Position numbers and translations under genes: made by a program. 63,056 bases of DNA, from the NCBI RefSeq assembly GCF_008014745.1, contig NZ_VPFD01000032.1:1-63056 (forward strand), given 5' to 3'. This DNA is from Massilia arenae. Lineage in GTDB: Bacteria; Pseudomonadota; Gammaproteobacteria; Burkholderiales; Burkholderiaceae_D. Shown one piece after another: positions 52,118 through 59,489 of this stretch (position 1 is the first letter of the stretch; each line of letters opens with the position of its first letter). The notes beneath the pieces were generated by a model, which worked only from the letters and a program-made list of their open reading frames with translations, made no database searches and had not been told where the DNA came from.

Positions 52118-52824
52118 TGAACCTGCCGGATCTCTCGCTACAAATCCTTTACGGCCGCCTGGGCTGGGCGATCGTCCTGGCCACCCTGCTGTGCGCGCTG
52201 TGGCGCCGGTCGGCGCCGATGTCGCGCGTGGCGCTGGCCGCCGTGCTGGCGCTCACGCTGGCGGCGATGGCCCTGCCGGGCGAACTGTCCCCGGCCTGGT
52301 GGCTGGGCCTGGCTTTCCAGTACCCGAGCGCTCTGCTGGTCGGCTGCTGCCTGCTGCGCCTGGCCGAGCGCTGGAACGGCATCCGCCGCAGCCAGGTCAT
52401 GCCGCAGGCGCTGGCCGGCGTACTGGTCGTCAGCGGCGCCCTGCTGTATCTGGATGCCGTCGGTTTCCTGGCGCGCGGCTTTTATTTTGCCGGCTTCGGC
52501 CAGGCCGCCGCGCCGCTGGTCGGCATCGCCGCCGCCATCGTCTGCGTGTTCGCCATCGTGCGCGGCCATGCGCGCTGGCCGGCGGCGAGCCTGCTGGGCG
52601 CGCTCGCCCTCTTTGCGCTGTTGCGCCTGCCCACCGGCAACCTGTGGGATGCCCTGATCGACCCGCTGCTGTGGGCCTGGGCCGTCGCCGCCCTGCTCGC
52701 CGCCGCCCTGCGCCGCACCGGACGCCGCGTTTCCGATCGTCTGGCGGAACCCGAATCCGATCCGGTCCCGGCACCTGCCCTGCAGCCGCTGGCGACCGAA
52801 CATTTTTCGTCTTTGAAGGAGTAA
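52114..52824 (+). CDS. Polytopic membrane protein of the sialidase operon
   Basis: The 236-residue protein has six to seven predicted membrane helices between residues 15 and 200 and a Pro/Glu-rich cytoplasmic tail. No family was recognised. It is translationally coupled to the sialidase gene upstream (four-base overlap) and lies five bases before the next membrane-protein gene, so all three products probably act together in the envelope. Confidence 0.75.
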   Translation: MMNLPDLSLQILYGRLGWAIVLATLLCALWRRSAPMSRVALAAVLALTLAAMALPGELSPAWWLGLAFQYPSALLVGCCLLRLAERWNGIRRSQVMPQALAGVLVVSGALLYLDAVGFLARGFYFAGFGQAAAPLVGIAAAIVCVFAIVRGHARWPAASLLGALALFALLRLPTGNLWDALIDPLLWAWAVAALLAAALRRTGRRVSDRLAEPESDPVPAPALQPLATEHFSSLKE

Positions 52825-52828
52825 TTTA

Positions 52829-53650
52829 GTGGTAGATAACAAATGGTATAAGCATCCGGTGATCGTCTCGGCCACCATCATCAACACGTTCTGCCTGCTG
52901 CTGGCCCTGATCTGGGCAAACAATCCCCATGAACTGGCGCGCCTGCTGGTGGAGGACGGCATCGTCGAATGGATGCAGTTCCTGGCATTCTCGCTCACGT
53001 CCGGCCTGCTCGGCTACGTCGCGATCGACCGTTACAAGACCGAGGGCTTCAATCTCGGCGTGCTGGTGCTGGCGGGCCTGACCGGCCTGGTGGCCCTGGC
53101 CGCGCTGGAAGAGATCAGCTGGTTCCAGCGTATCCTGCAGATCCAGTCGCCAGAATGGTTCCTGCAAAATAACCGCCAGGCCGAGACCAATCTGCACAAC
53201 CTGGGCTTTGGCGAAGAGAGCCTGCACAAGGCGGTGCTGCTGAAGATCATCGTCATCACCGGTCTGATCCACAACCTGTTCCTGCCGCTGCTGGCGCGCA
53301 AGCGTCCGGCGATCCGCGACTTCGTCGAGCGCTTCGGCCTGTACCTGCCGCCGCTGGCCGCCTCGGTGCCTTACCTGATCCTGGTGATCCTGTCGCACCT
53401 GCTGGTCGACCATCCACGCAAAGGCGAACTGGGCGAGACTTTCGGCGCGGTGCACTATATGGCCACCGTGTTCGGCGCCTATTTCGTCGGCGTTGCCTAC
53501 AACAAGAAGCCGCTGTTCGAAGGCATCAACGCGCGCCGCGTGTCGGTGCTGTTCACGCTGCTGATGTTCTACCTCCTGATGACCGGCTGGATGCTCAGCG
53601 CCGGCGCCGGCGCCGATGCAGCGCTGCTCAGCGGTATCGGCAAGGACTAA
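52829..53650 (+). CDS. Membrane protein with EExSWxQR and NLHN motifs
   Basis: The 273-residue protein has about seven membrane helices. Between helices three and four lies a polar run that looks conserved and functional: LEEISWFQR (Glu94, Glu95, Trp98, Gln100, Arg101) and NNRQAETNLHN (Asn115, Gln117, Glu119, Asn121, His123, Asn124). Similar runs are known from unnamed membrane proteins near polysaccharide genes in many bacteria. The start is a GTG at 52829 with an AGGAG seven bases upstream. Its function is unknown; an intramembrane enzyme or transporter is possible. Confidence 0.75.
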   Translation: MVDNKWYKHPVIVSATIINTFCLLLALIWANNPHELARLLVEDGIVEWMQFLAFSLTSGLLGYVAIDRYKTEGFNLGVLVLAGLTGLVALAALEEISWFQRILQIQSPEWFLQNNRQAETNLHNLGFGEESLHKAVLLKIIVITGLIHNLFLPLLARKRPAIRDFVERFGLYLPPLAASVPYLILVILSHLLVDHPRKGELGETFGAVHYMATVFGAYFVGVAYNKKPLFEGINARRVSVLFTLLMFYLLMTGWMLSAGAGADAALLSGIGKD

Positions 53651-53735
53651 GCCACTCCCGGCACGCGCCCGCGTGCCGATGCAGTTCCCCGGGTCGGCGC
53701 TTCATCGCGCTGACCCGCGCAGCCTCAGTAGTCGA

Positions 53736-54629
53736 TCAGCCGCCGCCCTGGCGGTATTCGCTGAACACCTCTCCCATGAAATCCACCACCGCCCGGATGC
53801 GCGCGCTCGTGCGCAGGCCGCTGTGCATTGACAGCCAGATATCCTGGTCTAGTTCAGGGATATGGGGGATTGCTGCGACCAGGTTTTGCTGGTCGGTGGC
53901 CAGGAAAGTCGCGAGCACGCCGAGGCCGGCGCCATGCGCGACGCCATCCAGGATCCCGAGCCCATAACTGCAGCGCATCCACGGTGCCGGCTCGCCAGGC
54001 AGAGCGCGCAGCCAGCGGTCCGACTGGAACTCGGCGCGCGGCTCGTCGAAACCGACGAATGGCAGGCTGGCCCAGTCGCGCCGCGCCAGCGCGTCCGCAT
54101 GGCGCGCCGCCACCTCGCGGCTGCAATACAGGCCGAAAGACAAAGTACCGAGGCGGCGTGTGACCAGGTCGAGCTGTTCGGGCCGAAACGGCCGGATCGC
54201 GATGTCCGCTTCGCGCTGCGCCAGGCTGTAAGGCCGGTGCGAGGTCACGATTTCGACCTCGACGTTGGGGTAGTGGTCGTGGAAACGCGCGAAGCGGGTC
54301 GTCAGGAAGTACGACAGCCACTCATCGGTATTGATGCGCACGATGCCCGAGGCCGCATGCGCATCCTGCCGATCGCGGGTGCGCTCGATTTCCAGCGCAA
54401 TCTCGCCCATCTGACCGGCCCAGGCGATGATGTCGGCCCCAAAGGCGGTCGGCACGCAGCCCCCCTGGAACCGCTCGACCACCTTTTGCCCAAGCGCTCC
54501 TTCGAGGTCGTCGAGGCGGCGCGACAGCGTCGCCGGGCTCAGTCCCGCCTTGCGCGCCGCACTGCGCAAGGCGCCTTCCTGCACGATCAGCAGAAGCAGG
54601 CGCAAGTCATCCCAGTTGGTGTGTTTCAT
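53736..54629 (-). CDS. LysR-family transcriptional regulator
   Basis: The 297-residue regulator has an N-terminal winged helix (about 1-65; GALRSAARKAGLSPATLSRRLDDLE) and a periplasmic-binding-protein-like effector domain (about 90-295). The start at 54629 (MKHTNWDDLRLLL) fits the family; an upstream in-frame ATG is not supported. It is divergent from a PACE efflux gene with a 92-base gap, the same arrangement as the LysR regulator AceR beside AceI in Acinetobacter. It probably regulates that gene. Confidence 0.92.
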   Translation of the reverse strand: MKHTNWDDLRLLLLIVQEGALRSAARKAGLSPATLSRRLDDLEGALGQKVVERFQGGCVPTAFGADIIAWAGQMGEIALEIERTRDRQDAHAASGIVRINTDEWLSYFLTTRFARFHDHYPNVEVEIVTSHRPYSLAQREADIAIRPFRPEQLDLVTRRLGTLSFGLYCSREVAARHADALARRDWASLPFVGFDEPRAEFQSDRWLRALPGEPAPWMRCSYGLGILDGVAHGAGLGVLATFLATDQQNLVAAIPHIPELDQDIWLSMHSGLRTSARIRAVVDFMGEVFSEYRQGGG

Positions 54630-54721
54630 ATTTGAAGCATGATGCCTCGATTTTACCGCTGTGCATATATTTATCGTGTGTGCCATGATGCGGCCCCACG
54701 TCAGCTCAGAGGATGTTTTAT

Positions 54722-55153
54722 ATGCGCACTTTCCGCGACCGCGTTCGACACGCGCTCCTGTTCGAGGCCGTCGCCCTTGCCATTTTCATTCCGGGATCGG
54801 CCGCCGTGTTCGACCAGCCGGTCGACCACATGGGCGTGATCGGCATCGCCTCCGCCACCATCGCCACCGTCTGGAACTTCGTGTTCAATATGGGATTCGA
54901 TAGGGCCATGCTGCGCCTGCGCGGCAGCGTCGACAAGACGATGGCGATCCGGGTCGCGCATACTTTCCTGTTCGAGGCGGGCCTGGTCGCGATGCTGATC
55001 CCGCTGATCGCCTGGTACCTGGGGATCGGGCTGTGGGCGGCCTTGCTGATGGACCTGGCCATCGTGACGTTCTACCTGGTGTATGGATTCCTGTTCAACC
55101 TGGCTTACGACCGGGTGTTTCCCGTCACGGCCGCGACGCCGCATGGCGCATGA
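54722..55153 (+). CDS. PACE-family biocide efflux transporter (AceI-like)
   Basis: A 143-residue four-helix inner-membrane protein with tandem bacterial-transmembrane-pair halves. Each half has the family pattern: RVRHALLFEAVALAIFIP then VWNFVFNMGFDR in the first, and RVAHTFLFEAGLVAMLIP then VYGFLFNLAYDR in the second. The helix-1 Glu in LFEA is the proton-coupling residue of AceI. PACE proteins export chlorhexidine, and short-chain diamines are suggested natural substrates. ATG 54722 is preferred over one at 54713, which is too close to the ribosome site. Confidence 0.92.
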   Translation: MRTFRDRVRHALLFEAVALAIFIPGSAAVFDQPVDHMGVIGIASATIATVWNFVFNMGFDRAMLRLRGSVDKTMAIRVAHTFLFEAGLVAMLIPLIAWYLGIGLWAALLMDLAIVTFYLVYGFLFNLAYDRVFPVTAATPHGA

Positions 55154-55160
55154 TGTCGGG

Positions 55161-55613
55161 TCACTGCGGCTGGCTCCTGCAGTCGCACCCGCGATCGAAC
55201 ACGACCGCCCAGCGCCCCGGCGCTTCGAGCCGCCAGACTGAATTGAAGGTGCCGACTCGGCGCCCGGACGCATCGCGGATCGGACCGGTACTGTAGGCCA
55301 GCGTACCCGATTCGACCACCTCCACCTGTTCCGGCTCCCAGGAAAACGGCGCCTGCTGGCCGTCATAGTAACGGCGCCAGGCTTTCATCACTGCGTCCTT
55401 GCCGCGCTGGGCATCCGCGCCCGTCATGAATACGGCTTCGCTCGACAGGTAGCGCCCGAAGCCCTCGAAGTCGCGCGCTGCCATGGTGGCGGCGAAGGCG
55501 CGCTCGTGCGCCAGTACCTGGCTGCGCAAGTCGTCGTGCGACACCCGCGCGCGGCCGGCGGCTATGGCGGCCACGAGACACACGACGATCAATGATAGCG
55601 AGCTGAGGCGCAT
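55161..55613 (-). CDS. Secreted SnoaL/DUF4440-like (NTF2-fold) protein
   Basis: The 150-residue protein has a Sec signal peptide (about 1-20) and an NTF2-like domain of the DUF4440 type: RAFAATMAARDFEGFGRYLS near the start of the mature part, and YSTGPIRDASGRRVGTFNSVWR near its end. Two cysteines in DRGCDCRSQ close the protein. No catalytic role can be assigned. The start at 55613 is the first ATG giving a signal peptide; the reading frame continues upstream only across the antitoxin gene on the other strand. Confidence 0.8.
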   Translation of the reverse strand: MRLSSLSLIVVCLVAAIAAGRARVSHDDLRSQVLAHERAFAATMAARDFEGFGRYLSSEAVFMTGADAQRGKDAVMKAWRRYYDGQQAPFSWEPEQVEVVESGTLAYSTGPIRDASGRRVGTFNSVWRLEAPGRWAVVFDRGCDCRSQPQ

Positions 55614-55675
55614 TCGGTGAGTGCAAAAAACTTTGCTGTTTGGCAATCGCGCGATTCTGTCACGCAGCGGCCGGC

Positions 55676-55724
55676 TTGACAACCGCTCCTTGCATGCCAT
55701 ACTCAATCGGAGTATAAATACTCC
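55676..55724 (+). promoter_or_regulatory. Promoter and palindromic operator of the Xre/RES module
   Basis: A consensus -35 TTGACA (55676-55681) is followed after 16 bases by a -10 CATACT (55698-55703). Downstream, GGAGTAT (55709-55715) and ATACTCC (55718-55724) form an inverted repeat with a two-base centre. ATACTC at 55699-55704 can also pair with GAGTAT at 55710-55715. The operator thus overlaps the -10 and start site, as expected for autorepression by the antitoxin. Confidence 0.6.
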
Positions 55725-55739
55725 TGAATCGGAGGAATC

Positions 55740-56177
55740 ATGAATCTGGCCTACGCCTATCCCAAGAGCCGCTTCGAGCCGGCGACCCTGGTTGACCTCA
55801 ATTCGCGCGCCGAGCGCGAGCGCTTGTCGCAATCGGCGCTGAAGGGCTTCTTCCGGCTGGCCGGCGCCTGGAACCTGCGCGACGAAGATGCGCGCGAACT
55901 GCTCGGCGGCCTGTCGTCCTCGGCCTTCTACGACTGGAAGAAGAACCCTGACCGGCTCCTCGAGGTCGACCGCATCACCCGCGTCTCCTACCTGCTCGGC
56001 ATCTATAAAAGCCTGCACATCCTGTATGGCGACAAGCTGGCCGACGAATGGGTGCAGCTGCCCAATTCCAACCCTATTTTCGCCGGCCGCACGCCGCTCG
56101 CCTTCATGCTCGGCGGCGGCCTGCTCGCGATGCAGAGCGTGCGCCGCCTGCTCGACGCCCGCCGCGGCGGCCTGTGA
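55740..56177 (+). CDS. Xre/MbcA/ParS-type antitoxin
   Basis: The 145-residue protein has an N-terminal helix-turn-helix of the Xre-like toxin-antitoxin type (about 25-85; LSQSALKGFFRLAGAWNL) and a C-terminal toxin-binding domain (about 90-140; GRTPLAFMLGGGLLAMQSVRRLLDARRGG). It should neutralise the RES toxin encoded three bases downstream and repress the shared promoter. GGAGG at 55731-55735 provides the ribosome site. Confidence 0.9.
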   Translation: MNLAYAYPKSRFEPATLVDLNSRAERERLSQSALKGFFRLAGAWNLRDEDARELLGGLSSSAFYDWKKNPDRLLEVDRITRVSYLLGIYKSLHILYGDKLADEWVQLPNSNPIFAGRTPLAFMLGGGLLAMQSVRRLLDARRGGL

Positions 56178-56180
56178 TCG

Positions 56181-56867
56181 ATGGGTAATCTGCGGCCACG
56201 GCTGACGCCCCTGCGCCAAAACGACACCTGTCGCCTGATCCCCTCACGCTTCGCCGACATGGAAGACTCGGTGCTGGCGCCGCTGGCCGAGGGCGACGAC
56301 GTGCTGCGCGACCTGTTCGACCTCGATAACGCCACCAACGACCGCCTGCGCGGCGAGTCCGGGCTGTTGCCGGGCATCGGCGTGGACGAGCTGGTGTTCG
56401 GCGTGCCGAACTTCCGCATCATCAATGCCGCCTTTACCTATGCACGGCCCGAGGGCAGCCGCTTCAACGACGGCGACCGTGGCGCCTGGTATTGCGGCTT
56501 CGACGCCGCGACCTCGCTGGCCGAGGTCATCTTCCACAAGACGGTGGAATACGCCGAGATCGACCGCTTCGACGACAGCGTCACCTACCAGTGCCTGCTG
56601 GCCGATTTCAGCGCCAGCTTCCATGACGTGCGCGGCGTCGCCGCCTACGAAGACTGTCTCGACCCGGCCAGCTACGTCGCCTCGCAGGCACTGGCGAGCG
56701 AGCTGCTCGACGGCGGATCGATGGGCGTCATCTATCCCAGCGTGCGGCATCCGGGCGGCACCTGCCTGGCCTGCTTTCGGCCCGCGCTGGTCGGCAATGT
56801 ACGCAAGGCGCAGACCTATCGGTTAACATGGGCGGGTTCGCCGCATCCTGCGGTCGAGATTCTTTGA
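56181..56867 (+). CDS. RES-domain toxin (NAD+ phosphorylase type)
   Basis: This 228-residue protein has the RES fold that in characterised members degrades NAD+ and stops growth. The three name residues are visible: Arg in EGSRFNDGDRG, Glu in ATSLAEVIFH, and Ser in GVIYPSVRHPGGTCLACF. It follows its Xre/MbcA antitoxin by three bases. Start ATG 56181 is the first codon after the antitoxin stop. Confidence 0.9.
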   Translation: MGNLRPRLTPLRQNDTCRLIPSRFADMEDSVLAPLAEGDDVLRDLFDLDNATNDRLRGESGLLPGIGVDELVFGVPNFRIINAAFTYARPEGSRFNDGDRGAWYCGFDAATSLAEVIFHKTVEYAEIDRFDDSVTYQCLLADFSASFHDVRGVAAYEDCLDPASYVASQALASELLDGGSMGVIYPSVRHPGGTCLACFRPALVGNVRKAQTYRLTWAGSPHPAVEIL

Positions 56868-56878
56868 ACAGATTCACG

Positions 56879-57199
56879 ATGAAAACCAAACCCGAGAACG
56901 ACACCGAGCTGCACGACAAGATCAACCGCGAAACCGGCCGCGTCAAATGGAGCGAGCTGGAACGCCACTTCGCCAGCGGCTCGGTGATCTGGGTCAGCGA
57001 AGCGCTGGACCTGATCGACGTCGCCCTGCGCGTGGCCCACGACGACCGCGAGAGCGTCGCGCGCTGGATGAACGAGGGCAGCGTGGCCAAGGTCAGCGAT
57101 GCGCAGGCGCAGGGCTGGCTGGAAGCGGACGAGGTCTTGTGGGCGTCGGTGGTGAGCCCGTTCGTGCTGGTGCAGGCGGAGAAAAAGCAGCTGCATTGA
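56879..57199 (+). CDS. DUF2288-family protein
   Basis: A 106-residue soluble protein typical of DUF2288: NRETGRVKWSELERHFASG, VSEALDLIDVALRVAHDDRE, then WASVVSPFVLVQ at the C terminus. ATG 56879 follows the RES stop by 11 bases; an upstream in-frame ATG at 56828 would lie within the toxin gene. Function is unknown. It may be read from the toxin-antitoxin promoter. Confidence 0.85.
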   Translation: MKTKPENDTELHDKINRETGRVKWSELERHFASGSVIWVSEALDLIDVALRVAHDDRESVARWMNEGSVAKVSDAQAQGWLEADEVLWASVVSPFVLVQAEKKQLH

Positions 57200-57220
57200 A
57201 CGAAGCAGCTGCATCAAATA

Positions 57221-57324
57221 CGTCGTCCCCGCGAAGGCGGGGACCCAAGTCATCGGCGTAGTGGCTGCGTTTGAAGCAGTCGGTAAGCTGGAAAACTTGG
57301 GTCCCCGCCTCCGCGGGGACGACG
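57221..57324. repeat. REPIN-like pair of inverted REP units, variant
   Basis: Two units in inverted orientation at 57221-57250 and 57296-57324, each a hairpin with arms GTCCCCGC and GCGGGGAC. They match the 3721-3825 pair except that a T-A base pair of the stem is replaced by C-G in both arms. The pair again lies between convergent genes. The sequence beyond the right unit, GGATCATAGG, is shared with the broken copy at 82-106. Confidence 0.85.
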
Positions 57325-57341
57325 GATCATAGGGTAACGAT

Positions 57342-59354
57342 TTACTTCGACAGGTCCACCGCATACAGCGCGGTGCCCTTGCCGCTACCATCGTCGGCCT
57401 TCAGCTGGCTGACATTATCGATCCCCGCCTCTTGCGCCAGCCCGACCAGGTCCGGCGCCGAGTGGAATACCACCGGTCCGGCGGTCTTGACTTGCGCGAA
57501 GCGCCAGCTGCGCGCCGCGCCCTGGGCCTTGCGGCTCAGCTCTTTCGCGCTGCGGATGTAGTCGATCAGGATGTCGCGGTTATTGTCGGGCGACGCCAGC
57601 ACCACGTTGCTGCCGTCCAGGCCCGGGAAGTCGCCGCCGCCGCTGGCGCGATAGTTATTGGTCGCCACCAGGAATTCCTGCTTGCCCTCGACCGGCTTGC
57701 CCTGGTAGGACAGCTTGCGGATGCGGTCACCCGGTGCGCGCGTCACGTCGATCTCGTAGCTCACGTCGGGCGAGGTGATGGTGTCGAAGTTGAAGCTCGG
57801 GAAACGGGCATTGACCAGCTCCTGCGCTTCGGTCTTCGCAGGATCGATCGTGTTGAAGAGCCCCGCCGCTGTTTCCAGCCATGCCTTCAGGCCCGCGCCG
57901 TCGACCTTCACCGCATACAGCGAATTCGGGAACAGGTACAGGTCGGCCGCGTTGTTCAAGGCCAGGTCGCCGGCCGGCACGTCGGTGTAATCGGCCACGG
58001 TCGGGAAGCCGGCCTTGAATGGCGCCGTCACCGACAGCACCGGCAGCTTCGCGTACTGCGGCAGATTGGCCTGGACGTACTTGCTGACGTACTCGGCCTG
58101 CGCGCGGTTGACCACTTCCAGCGCCGATGGATCGCCGACGTCGGCGAAATACGTCGTCATACGGAAAGCCGAACGGCCGACCGGCGTCTTGACGTAGGCG
58201 ATGGTCGCCTCGTGCTCGGCGCGCACCAGCGCCGTCACTTCGGCATCCGGCTCGACGAAGGTCTTCGGCGCGGTCTGGGTCGAACGCGCTTCGACCACGG
58301 TCTTGTCCTTCTCGACCGTCCAGCGCTTGCCGTCCGACTTCAGGTGCAGCTGGACCACGCCCAGGTGCTTGCCCCACTGGCTCGGCATCACGGCCGGCAC
58401 GCCATGCACCAGGCCGCGCACCTTGTCCACGCCCGGTAGGTTGAACTGCGGCACGCTGCTGTCCTTGTTCGGGAACAGCTGGTGCGAATGACCCATCAGC
58501 ACCACGTCGACGCCCGGCACCTTGGCCAGGTGCCAGTTGGTGTGTTCCATCTTCGGCGAATAGGCAGCGTCGTCGAGGCCCGAATGGCCCAGCACCACCA
58601 CCAGCTCGGCGCCCATCTTGCGCATCTCGGGGATGTAGCGCACGGCGCTGGCCTTGACGTCGACCGGCTTGACGCGACCCTCGAGCCAGCGCTTGTCCCA
58701 AGCCATGATCTCGGGTGGCGTGAAGCCGATGATGCCCACCTTGACAGTGCTCTCGACCCGTTTGCCGTCCTTGCCGGTGGCGACGATCTTCTTGTCGATG
58801 ATCTTGTAGGGCGCGAACAGCGGCTGGTTGGTCTGCAGGCTGTGGATATTGGCCAGCACGATCGGGAAGTCCGGTCCGGCGCACGGCTTGGCCTGCGGCG
58901 CGACGTCCTTGACTTTCAAGCTGCTGCCGGTGATCTGGTTCAGGAAAGGCAGGCCGTAGTTGAACTCGTGGTTGCCCAAGGTCGCGCCCTCATAGCCGAG
59001 CGCATTCATGATTTTATAAATGCCCAGCACCTGCTCGCAGCTCGGCGGTTTCACCAGCGCCTGGTAGTCGGCGAAGGCCGTGCCCTGGATCGTGTCGCCA
59101 TTGTCGAGCAGCAGCGTGTTGGCGAATTCCTTGCGCGCCTGGCGGATGAGCGTGGCAGTGCGGTCGAAGCCGATCGACGCGTCCGGCGCCAGCTTGTAGT
59201 AGTCGTAGCCGACCACGTTCGAATGCAGGTCGGACGTCTCGAGCACGGCCAGCACGGCGGTCGAACCGCTCGGGGCCTGGGCGGCGTGGACGGGAAGGAT
59301 GAGCAGCAGCGGCGCGAAGGCGATGCTGATTTGATAACGCAAAAGGCGGTTCAT
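57342..59354 (-). CDS. Periplasmic 2',3'-cyclic-nucleotide phosphodiesterase/3'-nucleotidase-like
   Basis: The 670-residue protein has a Sec signal peptide (about 1-24, ending VHA) and resembles CpdB (E. coli 647 residues). The N-terminal metallophosphoesterase domain (about 35-330) has ETSDLHSNVVGYDY, LLDNGDTIQGT, TLGNHEFNYG, VLGHSGLDDA and LMGHSHQLF. The C-terminal 5'-nucleotidase domain (about 390-640) binds the nucleoside. It salvages extracellular nucleotides. The start at 59354 begins the signal peptide; an in-frame ATG at 59417 is not supported. It is divergent from prfB. Confidence 0.9.
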   Translation of the reverse strand: MNRLLRYQISIAFAPLLLILPVHAAQAPSGSTAVLAVLETSDLHSNVVGYDYYKLAPDASIGFDRTATLIRQARKEFANTLLLDNGDTIQGTAFADYQALVKPPSCEQVLGIYKIMNALGYEGATLGNHEFNYGLPFLNQITGSSLKVKDVAPQAKPCAGPDFPIVLANIHSLQTNQPLFAPYKIIDKKIVATGKDGKRVESTVKVGIIGFTPPEIMAWDKRWLEGRVKPVDVKASAVRYIPEMRKMGAELVVVLGHSGLDDAAYSPKMEHTNWHLAKVPGVDVVLMGHSHQLFPNKDSSVPQFNLPGVDKVRGLVHGVPAVMPSQWGKHLGVVQLHLKSDGKRWTVEKDKTVVEARSTQTAPKTFVEPDAEVTALVRAEHEATIAYVKTPVGRSAFRMTTYFADVGDPSALEVVNRAQAEYVSKYVQANLPQYAKLPVLSVTAPFKAGFPTVADYTDVPAGDLALNNAADLYLFPNSLYAVKVDGAGLKAWLETAAGLFNTIDPAKTEAQELVNARFPSFNFDTITSPDVSYEIDVTRAPGDRIRKLSYQGKPVEGKQEFLVATNNYRASGGGDFPGLDGSNVVLASPDNNRDILIDYIRSAKELSRKAQGAARSWRFAQVKTAGPVVFHSAPDLVGLAQEAGIDNVSQLKADDGSGKGTALYAVDLSK

Positions 59355-59443
59355 GGGGAATCCGGGAAACGAGACGGGGCCGATGATACGGCAGCGGCTA
59401 CCGGCGTGGCAATCCATACGGCGTCGTCAGCGCAGTGGTCGGG

Positions 59444-59449
59444 TATAAT
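59444..59449 (+). promoter_or_regulatory. Consensus -10 box of prfB
   Basis: A perfect TATAAT lies 40 bases before the prfB ATG, giving a leader of about 34 bases. The -35 region (around 59421) is weak. Confidence 0.5.
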
Positions 59450-59489
59450 CCCCGGTTCGATTCAACCAACTAATGAGACTGCCGAGACC

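Noticed and set aside
55161..56219. Extension of the NTF2-like gene back to 56219 (352 codons)
   Set aside because: The extension is antisense to the antitoxin gene and would put the signal peptide in the middle of the protein.
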